This document shows, in pieces, positions 1 to 10,380 of a DNA stretch of 64,000 nt. The DNA is taken from NCBI GenBank assembly GCA_930367215.1, contig OV884059.1, positions 71,271,393-71,335,392 on the forward strand. Direction: 5' to 3'. Each line of letters opens with the position of its first letter. The stretch's first letter is position 1. The notes below the pieces were generated by a model, which did not search any database, was not told where the DNA came from, and saw only the letters and a list, made by a program, of their open reading frames with translations. The translations under genes and the position numbers were made by a program. This DNA comes from Pollenia angustigena. Its lineage: Eukaryota > Arthropoda > Insecta > Diptera > Polleniidae.

Positions 1-553
1 CTAAAGAAAAGGTTTTAAAAAGGAAAATATTTAAAATTAATAAGTCTGCTAAATATTAATCTCATTTCTTTTCAATTTAATAGAAATATTACTCAACCCT
101 CATAAGGAACGCAATTTTAAAAGAGTTGAATTTTTTTTCAAAATGGTTATCTTCTTTTTATCATTCTTATGATATTTTGGAGATATGTAACTTCCTTTAT
201 TCTTATAAGTGGCTGTCAGGCGTATTGCTAGTTTATCATCTAGCAGAAGCGCTTTCGTTTCTTTCCGAAGGAAGTACATACTTATCTTCCGCAATGCGAA
301 ATCGATTATTGCCGCAATAATATTTTCATCCAGGCAATAAGTTTGGCAATACATAGATAGGGTGTATTTCTGTGTTTGCTGGGATTTGATACAAGGAATT
401 TGGTGTGATGAAATTCGAGGAAATAAAACTCAGTTTGGATAAATTTAAAAGTTTATGATTTCATAAGACTAAAATCTTATGAAATTTATTTAGAACCAAA
501 CAATTGTGAGTGGCAGTGCGGCTTTTTTTTAAACCTAAATTTGCTAACGAAGG
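1..553. other. AT-rich non-coding DNA
   Basis: No gene, RNA or repeat is recognisable. The short open frames on both strands are lysine/isoleucine-rich and look like chance frames in AT-rich DNA. The last eight bases (546-553, AACGAAGG) are the left target-site duplication of the hAT element that follows. Confidence 0.6.
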
Positions 554-1335
554 CAGTGATGTTAACCGTACGGTAATTACCCTTTTTTACGGTAATTTTG
601 AGCCCCAAAAGGTAGCAAGGTAATTTCATTTAAAATACTGTAATATCAAGATTTGGGTTTTTTGATATTTGTATACATACTTACATATGAAGGCTTTATG
701 ATTTTAACTTTTGAGAGGTGATTTTCAACCAGTTTTAGAAATTGATGAATGTTATACAAACAATTAAGAAGTTATGCTTCTGCAAATGCTTAGGTTACAG
801 TGATAAGTGTAAAATATGAAAAATTAAATAACTCATTGTAGTTATATTATTAATTTTATTTTAAACTTTTTGTTTGTTTCAAAATCAACAATTTTTAAAG
901 CATTTAAAGTAGCCGTAATGTGATGCATTTAACTATAGTAAAGCTTCGTACAGACGGTGGTCAGATCTTACCAGTGATGGTAACCGTACGGTAATTACCC
1001 TTTTTTAGGGTACTTTTGGGCCGCAAAAGGTAGCAAGGTAATTTTATTTAAAATGCTGTAATTTAAAGAAATTAGAATTTTTTGTATAAACATACTTACA
1101 TTTGTAGGTTTTATAATTTTAACTTAAAAGAGGTGATTTTCAATTTAAATAGATAGATGTTATAACAAAAAATTAAGAACATTATGTTTCTACAAATGTT
1201 TTCATAACACCGAAAAGTACAAAATAAGAAAAATGTAATTACTCTAGTATATTATTAATTTTAAATTAAACTTTTTGTTTGTTTAAAAGTCAACATATAA
1301 AATAGTCGTAATGTTATAAATTTAACAATAGTTTT
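554..1335 (+). repeat. Two tandem copies of the hAT left end
   Basis: The block beginning CAGTGATGTTAACCGTACGG at 554 is repeated from 972 (CAGTGATGGTAACCGTACGG). The two run in parallel for about 360-420 bp, both with the AAAAGGTAGCAAGGTAAT stretch and a TTTAAACTTTTTGTTTGTTT-like stretch near the end. Copies differ by scattered substitutions and indels, so the duplication is not recent. The outer TIR therefore exists twice on the left and once on the right. Confidence 0.8.
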
Positions 1336-1808
1336 CGGATTATTTTAAGTAACGGATCAGGGATTAAATGTGACTAAAGTTAAGTGTTTCGCACTTAAAT
1401 ACCGTATTTTAATTAAGCATTCTGTACTTGATTTAAGAAAATCCGTACTTACCGTACTATTGACACCGGATAAATTGATTTTCAGTTTTTTTTTTTTAAA
1501 GTTTATACATATGGGCAAATCCCAGGAACTGTCCACCAACCAAAAATTTTTCAAATGAATTTTTTTTTTAATGAAATATAAGACTAGATGTATAATTTCA
1601 TTTTTATATTAAAAATATGTATTTTAATGATCATTAATGCAATAATTTTTACCAAATCCTACCCCACTGCTGATTTCTTAATGTAATACGTGAATTAAGC
1701 ATTATTTTAGGTGATTTCTGTGCTTAAAATAGCACTAACAGCAGACTTATCAAAATATAAATTTCGTTAAAAAAATTTGATATGCATTAGTTAGGAAATT
1801 AGTTTAAA

Positions 1809-1970
1809 GCCTATAGTACACGGGATGTAAAAAGCCACATGCGCATGTGGTTCTGACGTTATTTTGACGTCACTACAAAGCGACAATATCCAGTTCGTGT
1901 TGTGTGATGACGACAACATTACGTCAGAACCACATGCGCATGTGCTTTTTACATTCCGTGTACTATAGGC
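1809..1970. mobile_element. Foldback MITE nested in the hAT element
   Basis: About 52-bp arms begin GCCTATAGTACACGG and end CCGTGTACTATAGGC. Each arm contains the perfect 14-bp palindrome CACATGCGCATGTG. TTAA lies at or next to both junctions (1804-1807 and 1971-1974), compatible with a TTAA or TTA target. The terminal GCCT..GTAC resembles the pair of MITEs at 50366 and 51230. Non-coding; it could fold into a nested cruciform. Confidence 0.75.
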
Positions 1971-2674
1971 TTAAGAAATGCAATTCATAAAAATATATTT
2001 TGTTTTGTTAAAATAAATAAAATATAATAATAAAATACTACACAAGGGTTCCCGGCTTTTGTCAAAAAATCACAACAGTTTTTGGCTGCGAATAAGTGCG
2101 TTTAGAATTCTCTTATAGTCATCTTTCTTTTAGGAATTACATTTTGTATACCTCATAATGCCAAATTCGCTAAAAATTAGGAAAACGCACTTCAACCTTT
2201 GAAGTTACTTAAACTTTTTGTAGAGTGCGTCACAAAACGTTGATCAATTATTTCGCAACAAATACTTGCTAAGAAATTATGATATATGCTATTCGTAAGT
2301 ACATATTAATGTCTTTAAATACTATATATAAGTTAAAGCTATCTTTTTTGAAAGGCCAAAACATTTTTATATTTTAATCAGAAAACGCGAGCGAATGTAG
2401 CGTTCGTCACGCAGGATTTGCCCATATGTACGTTAAGCGTATTAAATAAAAATATCTTAAGTTGAATAAACATACATTAATTTAATTTAATTCTTAAAAA
2501 TTTATTTTTTTGTGCTGTTTCCAAATGATAGGTGATGGATGAACTGAGTGCTTATCAAATAAAGTTAAGTTTTGATTAAAAATCCTTGCGTACGGTAATT
2601 TTTTCTCAAAAACGGTAATTTTTGGAGGGACGTAAGGTAATGAAATAATTAAAGTTAACATCACTGAACGAAGG

Positions 2675-2935
2675 CAACATTCATATATTTTTGTACCTAT
2701 GCATGAATCAAAGTGTTATATAGGGATATGGCATCTAGACTCACCCTATATAAATAATTATCTACTATGGTTAACAGTTTCATCTATTTTAAATTATCCA
2801 ATATCCCGAAGATGTTTAATTTTTCTTCAAAACAAAAAAAAAAAAAGCTCAGCTTCAACAAACTCTTCTTCAAATTCACCAACAAGCTACTTAAATGACA
2901 AGAACATATACATACATACATATTTACATAAGTAT
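2675..2935. other. Short non-coding spacer
   Basis: Sequence between the hAT element and the 1.83-kb TIR element. It contains a poly-A run near 2834 and a CATA-rich stretch near 2906-2920. Nothing else is recognisable. Confidence 0.5.
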
Positions 2936-3502
2936 CCCTGCTAGCATTTGGAAGATTGTTTTTTAAAAAATCAGAGTAATGAGTCTTTTTCGAGTACTTT
3001 TGGTGATGAAAAACTTATTAATCAGCTACACGCTTAAAAACAGACTCGAAAATGACTCACGCTTATGATTCTAAAGTGTTTGATTTAAAATGCAATAACA
3101 AATCGTATTGAAACCATAAATGGATCATCTTGGCGCTTAAAATATGAGTATTTCATCCGTTATTCATAATCAAATTTTGCGCAGCTAGAAGGTTGTAAAC
3201 TGTTTGATCACAAATTGATTATGCATGCGTTCGATAAGTGATTACTTTTTTTGTTATTTATGATCATATTTTGCGCAGATGGATAATTAAAAAGTGTTTG
3301 TTATTTTTTTGTATGGCAATCTCCAACGAATCATCCAGGTGCTTAAAATGTGAGTATATAATCAAATTTTACGCAGCTAAAAGATTGAAAACTGCTTGGA
3401 TATTTAAAAAGTACTTGTTAAGTTTTTACAGGAATTTTTTTGTTTTTTTGTATAGTAAATGTCTAAAAATTAAATTTTTCTTCATTCATAAAATTACCAA
3501 GA

Positions 3503-3812
3503 AGAGGAAAAGCTGCAACAATTTGTAAGTATATAAAATTTAAAAAAACAAGCAAACAATTAGACTAGCTCAATATTCATACTAATTTCTTATTAAAAAT
3601 TTTTACATTTTCAGAAAGAATATATTTCAAAAACCGGTGGTGTAGAACCGGCCGAATGTTTGCATAGTTGGAAAAGGACCAGCACTAAGCCTAGCGCCGA
3701 GCAGTGTTTCCTTATAACAACAATTAAAAGTAGGTATATAATTACATACATATGTTATTAAAAATAAATTACAAATAGTTTTCGTTTTAGATATTTGTCA
3801 TCTTTAATTTAA
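3503..3812 (+). pseudogene. Spliced 3' gene fragment inside the TIR element (copy 1)
   Basis: Unrecognised product. An open frame ending at 3524 meets GTAAGT (donor 3525). The acceptor TTTTACATTTTCAG ends at 3614. Exon 3615-3733 stays open in the same frame for 39 codons and reads FKEYISKTGGVEPAECLH, then a KPSAEQCFLITTIKS stretch. A second donor, GTATAT at 3734, pairs with acceptor TTCGTTTTAG ending at 3790. The last exon adds RYLSSLI and a stop at 3810-3812. Introns of 90 and 57 bp are normal for flies. The middle exon is clearly richer in G+C than the surrounding element. The 5' end is unclear: an in-frame stop lies upstream, so this is only a gene tail, either transposase remnant or captured host sequence. 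Confidence 0.5.
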
Positions 3813-4107
3813 GAGCAAAGAAACGAATGGCATTCTACAAAAGCATTTTGTTCATGCTAAAGATAGGGTGGCAAAAAGAAAAAAAACAAATTAAATTTTT
3901 CACTTTTATTAGTATATGTATAATTTAAGTATAATTATATTTGTATTATTATTAATACTATAACTATTACTATTATTATTTTTATTATTATGTATTATTA
4001 TAAGCATTATTAGAATTTTTTTTTTGTTGGATTAATTTATTGTTTTTAATAAATTTAAATGTAACATATAAAAAATTTATTTACTGCCTGTTTTTAGAAC
4101 GCGAGTG

Positions 4108-4187
4108 CAAAAGTGACTCGTTTAATTAACATTTAACATTTCAAAATTTTTGTTTGTTTTAAATGTTAATTAAACGAGTCACTTTTG
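4108..4187. repeat. Perfect 29-bp inverted repeat in the TIR element
   Basis: Arms CAAAAGTGACTCGTTTAATT... (4108-4136) and its exact complement (4159-4187), separated by 22 bp. The arms contain the GACTC motif abundant near the element ends. The same hairpin is present in the twin copy at about 55523-55602. Confidence 0.9.
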
Positions 4188-4764
4188 TAAGAAAAAAGAA
4201 CTGAAAGATGTCAAATACGATTACCAATACCACTCATAAATGACTCGAAAAACGATTGCAATCTATGTAGAAATTACTCTTAAATTAATAGAAATAGACT
4301 AATAAATGACTCGTATATGAAGCGAAATAAGACTGAAAAATGACTCGAAAAACGATCGCAAAAAACATAGAAAAGGCTCTTAAATGAATAGAAAAAAACC
4401 GATACATTTTTTTAACAAGACTCCTAAATAACAAAAAAACTACTGATTAATGACTCATAGGCGATTAGAAATATGTCTTATATATGAATCGAAAAAGACG
4501 CAGAAAAGAAGTTAAAAAAGACTGATAAATGACTAGAAAATGATCATATATACCATTAGAAAAGAATCTAAAATGACTCTAAACTAATTAAAAAAACTTA
4601 TCATAAATGACTCATCAAGAAGAGTCGCGGGTAGGGTACCATTTTCTACCGACAAAAGTATCATTTATGATCAGAAAATGAGCGCATATTCTGATTTTTT
4701 AATCGCGTTGAAGAGTCAAAAAAGACTCGATTATGATTAAAAATTTTACAAAATGCTAGCTGGG

Positions 4765-6289
4765 ATGTTAAAAATAAATGAAACATTGTTTGTGTGTGTT
4801 CTCTATTTTTACAATAATATTTTTCACTTTCTTTTACAAAGACTTCATTCAATTCCCTTTCAGGCAAAATCGAAAATGTTAAAAATAAATAAACTTTTTT
4901 TTTAATTTTACTTTTTACTCCCCTTTCGCACACACACTCAACTACACTTGTGAAGCAAGAGAGTCATTTAAATGGATCAATAAATGAATGATTGAACGAA
5001 TGACCACAACGACCAGCAACACTGAGAATAATGATGGTGATCGTTTGCCCGGGTAGATAGTTGGACAGATTCGATGGTTGCTAAAAATCATTTCAATTGA
5101 TGGATTTGATTTGAATTAAACAATCTATCTTTGCCATCTCTTCAAGACCCCAAAACTACAAAAAAAAATCCCAAACAAAATACTACAAAATCGAAATACT
5201 CGTAGGAAAAAAAGAAGAGAAAAAACATCAACAACAACAACAGCATCGGCCAAGTGTCGATCATTCTTCATTCACTTATTCATTGTCAGTTAATATTACA
5301 TTCATTCAATATCCATTCATGTAAGCACACATGCTCACTTACACACATACACACACACACACACTCAATCTTTTACAAGCATGCATGAATCTCGAATATC
5401 TTTTGGATGGATGACAACAACTACAACGGACATGTTTCTATTACTTCTAATGTCGGCAAACGAGTAAGAGTAAGTGTAAGAAGAGTCCATTGAGTGAGCA
5501 TTGATTTTTACGTTTTTAAACTGTCCTACTTTTCCATAAAATATTTGCAAAACGTTTTTAGCCACATTTAGAGACAAACATTGTTGTTAGTTAGGTTGAC
5601 GCTTTTTAAATAGTCGTATGTCTACCAAGATTTACACTGGAGACATTAAAGACGGTTGCGGACCTTAATTTCCAATTTGTTTATGTGAGAGTCAGTTTTT
5701 CAAATCTTTAATAAGTGACTTAAATATGAAATTTGCGTTTTGTTAAAGAATCTTTTATGGGAGCTATAACTTATTGCAGACCGACCGATTCTTAAATAAT
5801 TTTATAACTAAAAGCAGAATCTTATGAATTCTTTGTATGTTCTCTACACGAGGCTTTTTTCAACTGACAAATAAATTGATATACAGGTTTTCTTATTAGC
5901 TTTGTCCCGTATCGTACCTCTCCGTTAACGCAAAGTAATAAAGTTGGGCAACCTCTAATTTTAAACGTACGTTGAGTTATTCAAAGATTTCCGTTTGTTT
6001 TTCGATTTTAATTTGTTGTGTTGTGTGTCATTGAAAATAAAATAAATAAAATTGTCTCGGTCTTGATTTAATATCCGTCATAAAGTAATCATTGTCTGCC
6101 CCTCCCCCATTGTTACTTCAGTGTCAGTAAAATAAAGCGACGTATAAAGTACAACGGACTCTATGTGGTTCGATTGTTCTTCTTTGAAACAAATTACTTG
6201 ATATTTCACATACTTTTTGCTTAAGCCAACTTTTGGTTAACATCATCGCTAAAGACATGTGTTTTTCTTTAGCTGATTAGAACTTAAAA
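4765..6289. other. Non-coding DNA with simple repeats
   Basis: No gene recognisable. Contains a CA-rich microsatellite (about 5341-5366) and a CAA-rich stretch (about 5229-5245). Short frames here lack protein-like composition. Confidence 0.5.
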
Positions 6290-6874
6290 TGATCGCACGA
6301 GGGGGACAGTGAACAGGATCACTTCTGAAAATAAAGTAGTCACCAAATTGATTTTGCAAAAAATCGATTGCTAAGCGCCCTGTATGGCAAGTTGTGCCGT
6401 CTTGTTAGAACTTAATACCGTTGAAGTTTGGCTGATTAATTTTTGCAAACATATGTAAATTTAGGCAGCATGGCTCGATAGTGCTAGCCATTCACCGTAA
6501 CGGCAGCTACTTGCTCATATCAAAAGAGCGTGCAAACCGCCCCAAGCAGTAAATTTTAATGGATGTAATGGATAACGGCTTGAAGAGTATCTTTGCTTAA
6601 AATACGGACATTTTGCTTATTGACGCAGCCATTTAACCAGAAATAAGCTACGCAGAACGGTCGAAGTGCTTTATGAACTTCGCGAATAGACCAATTTATT
6701 TTTCTTTAAGTTAATTTCGACAATTTGGAAGCGTTGTTCTATCATTAAATGGTTCATGATGACTTTCCAAACCTAACTGAACAGAAATGTCAACACAGTT
6801 TGGCATTCTTGGCTGTCAAACGAAAGTTATCGATATCAAAAGCTGTCATGCAGCTAAAAAAAAAAAAAACACCC
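6290..6874 (-). pseudogene. mariner-type transposase remnant
   Basis: Read on the minus strand from an ATG at 6757, fragments match the mariner transposase used by many insects: EQRFQIVEI at the N terminus, then WSIREVHKALRPF of the helix-turn-helix, then AYFWLNGCVNKQN, AWGG, VTVNGEW, QDGTTCHTGRLAIDFLQ and PVHCPPR in family order. A large deletion joins the DNA-binding part to the YFWLNG segment, removing most of the linker and the first catalytic aspartate. Several stops and frameshifts follow. The poly-A/CACCC at 6860-6873 (GGGTGTTTTTTT on the minus strand) looks like the element end. Inactive; mechanism in the family is cut-and-paste at TA. Confidence 0.8.
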
Positions 6875-7735
6875 GATAAGGAATACTACTAGACACTTCA
6901 TTGCTAACAAACGGTTAGCTAAAGTGAAACATGGAACAGAAAAAACAAGATATTCTGGTAGTGCTTAGAACTACAAGTAGCAGTAGCATCGAAAATATAC
7001 TAAATAGTCTAGCTGAAAAGTGTAAATAGCTTGAAGCCATATTTTCAATACTGCCATCTTTACATTTTCTTGGTACATAACCGTAGCAAAAAAAAATTAA
7101 TTTTAAAAGTAGCACAGTTTTTTAATTTTATTTGCACCATTTACGAGCAGTTACAGCAGTAATTTTCTTAAAATTAAAACAAATAACTTACAGAAACAGC
7201 AGTAGAGAAAGCAAATGATTTAGAAATTAATTAGCAAAATATGTAGCAAAAGATCTAGAATTAATAGGAGAAATTTCAGAAATATACTCAAAATTAAAAC
7301 AATGAACTTACAGAAAAAGCATTAGAAGTAGCAGTTAGTACAGAAATAAAGTAATAAATGATAAAGCAATAAAGCAATAAAGTAGCATGTAAACAAATCA
7401 TAAAAACAAAAAAGTAATTTGCATCGCAATCATATTGAGAAGTAATTTGCATCGCAATCATATTGAGAAACTCTATTCTTTAAAGAACGTGGAACATGGA
7501 AAAGACTTTTTTATATTGGATCACAAACTACTTTATTGCTACAGCAAAACCAACTTTCAATGCTACCAAAATGACTATTATTTTTAACGATTGCGCAAGT
7601 AGCTTAGATCAAAGGCTTTATTTTGCTTTAATTGCTCTTCTTTCAATTTTATTTTGAAAACACTTAAGCCAATTGCTACTGCTGAAGAATATTTCTGGAA
7701 GAAGTAGTTATAGGTTTAGCATAGAATTGGTAGTA
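6875..7735. repeat. Degenerate AGCA-rich tandem repeats
   Basis: Units of the type AAATTAAAACAA..AACTTACAGAAA occur near 7170 and 7295, each followed by AGCA-rich text. A perfect 28-bp tandem duplication starts AGTAATTTGCATCGCAATCA (7413-7440 and 7441-7468). No coding potential seen. Confidence 0.6.
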
Positions 7736-8686
7736 CACTGAAAGAAAAATGCTTCTTATATTTAATGAATCATTTTCATAAAAACACTTTCCTTAGGTAA
7801 ATGAAAATGTTCATTGTCTAAATGGAATTTCATAGTTATAATAAAGTATTTTCGTTAAAATCGCTTCATTGGATTTCGTAATTACGTTAAAAATTTTCAT
7901 TGGATATATGAAAACATAAGTTGGTCCAAGTTAAACAAAAGATTTTAATTGGGAACATAAAAAAACAATATACAAACATAACTATATTCATAAATTAATA
8001 CAATATTATAGTTTCCTTAAAAAAATGTTTAATTGTAAATTAAAAAATGTAAGATTTAATAATTTCATACATCGAATGTTACATGTAGGCCATTAAATTA
8101 GTGAAATCAAACAAAATTTTTATTAAAGCAACATATTTCAATAATTGCCTTCATAAATTTAAATTTTCATTATGACAATAAAAATGTCATTATAGTAATG
8201 AAACAAAAACTTGCAATCCACTTTCACTCAACGTTGTTATTGTTATTATGGACAATTTAATCTCATATTTACGCTCTTAATTGAGTAAAAAACATAGTTT
8301 TTTTAATACAAAAACTACACTGCCCCGGTAGACTAGCTGGTAGCGAGCTAGTCTATCAGCACCGAGGTTTCGCGATCGAATCCCGCCAGAGACAGAAAAA
8401 AAAATTAAAAATAAAATAAAGTAAAATAAAATAAGAAAAAATAAAAAAAAAAAATAATTAAAGAAAAATAAAAAAGAAATAATTAAAAAAAAAATTTTTT
8501 TTACTTTATTGAAAGTATTCATCCAATGAATAATATTCATAGATCTAATGTAATGTTATATTAAATCCTTTTAATGAAACAGGTTTCATCGATCCAACGA
8601 AGCGCTGCATAGGTTCCTTTTTAATGCAATTTTTCATGGGATTAATGTCAAAATTCATTGGTATTGCGAAGAAAATTCTTTCAGTG
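7736..8686. mobile_element. TA-flanked TIR element (non-autonomous)
   Basis: Begins CACTGAAAGAAAAATGCTTC and ends GAAGAAAATTCTTTCAGTG. TA lies on both sides (7734-7735 and 8687-8688), as expected for Tc1/mariner-like insertion. Both ends carry repeated TTTTCATTG / AATGAAAA motifs. It has no transposase and contains a SINE-like insertion at 8321-8490. Superfamily call rests on the TA only. Confidence 0.7.
8321..8490 (+). mobile_element. tRNA-derived SINE-like sequence
   Basis: A tRNA-like head has an A-box-like TAGACTAGCTGG (about 8329-8340) and a good B box GATCGAATCC (8374-8383), the RNA polymerase III internal promoter layout. The terminal CCAGAGAC does not pair with the 5' end, so it is not a tRNA gene. 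An A-rich tail (GAAAAAAAAATTAAAAAT and on) follows to about 8490, as in SINE retroposons. It lies within the TIR element above. Confidence 0.6.
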
Positions 8687-10380
8687 TAATTGTAGCATTT
8701 AAAACACTGGCTTATGGAACCCATGTTTTATCGGGCATATTATAATAATTTCATTACCTCTAAAAAGAAATATTTCTAAGTAGAAGCCCTAATATGCCAA
8801 CCTACGCAATAAAAAATTTCTAAAACTTCATAGAAGTTTCTAACACGAGATTGTTCCTCTATCTACCTCTCATATTTATCACATCACGGTCCTTAAATTA
8901 CCTTGACATTAAAGTCTTCAATGTACTTAATGATGATAATCATTGGAAAAATTACTAAAAGAGTTTCTAGTTACCAGAGCTTGTGCTGTGTAGTACTTGG
9001 AATAAAGGCCAGTTCTTGTTTATTTTTCTACGAGTGGAGTGTGTGGTGGCATGAAATAACCATGCAACAATCATTTAGCTTCCGTGGTACAGCAGGTTAA
9101 TACAATAAAGTCTTATTAAATGTACGAGTACAATATAAATTGCATCGAAAGAAATAAAGACAGTCTAAAAGTCAAAACATACACAAGGACGGACAAACAG
9201 ACAGACAAGCAGCCAGACAAACGGATGGACAGACAACTAAACTAACGCGTATAATCGCACGAACCAAGAAGTAGACTTTTTAAACAGACGAAAACAAACA
9301 AAAAAAAAAGCTGCACTCAGTCAGAAGACATGATTTAGATGGTGGTGGTGATATGTGTGAGATCGAGTAAGTTGTGTTATGGACTGGTGTGGCACGGTTG
9401 GGGCAGATACTTTTAGCTCTTTAGGTTGGATTTTATAGGATCAAGTAGTACATGCATCGATTTCATCGCCATTAAAGTCAGTTTTGCACATTTATGTTGG
9501 TTCCTGTTTGCTAAAAATGTCCACTCCAAGTACGTGTATGTGTGTGCGTGTGTGTGAAAATAAGCAGAGTTTCTTATTGCGAATTGTGCCCTCGTTGATG
9601 ATGTTTTAGCTTGAAATTGGAGTGGAGTAGAGTAGAGTAATACAACAAAGATCATACAATAAAATCCAAACTTAGGAAACAACAAAAACCCATAAACATT
9701 TGATGACACTTTCAAAAAAAGCTTAACATACCGGTGAAACAAAAATTTGTTGCAGGAGTATCGCTTATATCTTATTTTCTTCATTCCATTTTTTTTGGTG
9801 AATTTGAAATAATTATTTGCTAACATTCGTGCATAATGCTGTCCACAGTTGACAGCCAGCAGACGGAGTCTTTAATATGCAGTACACTCCATATAATAAT
9901 TTTAGGAGAAATTGATTTTTTTTTTTTTTTTTCTTGTACTAGTTTTGGAATGTCTTCGATTTGGGGTTTTAAATAACTTGTCGATACTGGAAATGCCAAA
10001 GTTAAGTTTATTTATATACACAAATTTCGCTTTTTTCGGTGTTAAATGGAATACATAAAAGTAAATTAAAGAGTTACCCCTCGTAGTCATAAAAAATATT
10101 TCAGACCTATAACAGGTTTATGAAACGAATTTTCAATGAAAATTTGTTTAATAAATTTTTTGTAATTTTATGAAGAAAAATAAATGTACTTAATACCGAA
10201 ATCGAACTTGTGACTTATCCGCTATTTCGAATTTAGAAAAAAAACTCTCGAATTAAGACGATTTCGGTTCTCTTGAAATCGCCTATTGCAAAGTCTATAT
10301 CATACCGTACGGCGGAATATAAACCAAAATATTTTATCATTGTTAAAATTTTCTCGTTGTCATATGATCACGAGCTGCCT
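8687..10380. other. Non-coding DNA
   Basis: No gene recognised. A TG microsatellite lies near 9533-9558, a GAC/GGA-rich stretch at 9185-9235, and a poly-T run at 9917-9932. A 137-residue minus-strand open frame (9413-9826) has no domain I recognise and contains simple-repeat translation (HTHAHTYTY), so I treat it as chance. Confidence 0.5.

Larger units (their letters stand above)
554..2666. mobile_element. hAT-type non-autonomous DNA transposon
   Basis: The element starts CAGTGATGTTAAC and ends GTTAACATCACTG, a 13-bp perfect TIR. It is flanked by a perfect 8-bp duplication AACGAAGG (546-553 and 2667-2674). An 8-bp TSD with a CAGTG start is the classic hAT signature. Near both ends the motif ACGGTAATT recurs, as subterminal transposase-binding repeats often do. 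No transposase reading frame is visible, so it would need an enzyme supplied elsewhere. It holds a nested hairpin element at 1809-1970 and a tandem duplication of its left end. Confidence 0.85.
2936..4764 (+). mobile_element. 1,829-bp TIR transposon, copy 1
   Basis: Starts CCCTGCTAGCATTTGG and ends CAAAATGCTAGCTGGG, a 16-bp imperfect TIR. The flanking dinucleotide is AT on both sides. Inside are many GACTC/GAGTC motifs near both ends, a three-fold repeat of an AATCAAATTTTGCGCAG-type unit (about 3165-3385), a perfect 29-bp inverted repeat (4108-4136 with 4159-4187), and a GC-richer stretch with a spliced-gene layout (3503-3812). The twin at 54351-56179 is exactly the same length and identical in every part I compared. 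No known transposase motif is visible. Superfamily unassigned; a 2-bp TSD would suit a Tc1/mariner- or ISL2EU-type mechanism, but that is inference. Confidence 0.85.

Noticed and set aside
3238..3528. 96-residue open frame in the TIR twins as a protein
   Set aside because: Composition is dominated by F, K, I and L as expected from AT-rich DNA. It overlaps tandem non-coding repeats, and another frame gives the better spliced reading.
8321..8395. Functional tRNA gene
   Set aside because: Good B box and plausible A box, but the acceptor ends do not pair and an A-rich tail follows, so SINE fits better.
9413..9826. 137-residue minus-strand open frame as a gene
   Set aside because: Contains microsatellite translation and no recognisable domain; no splice or promoter support.
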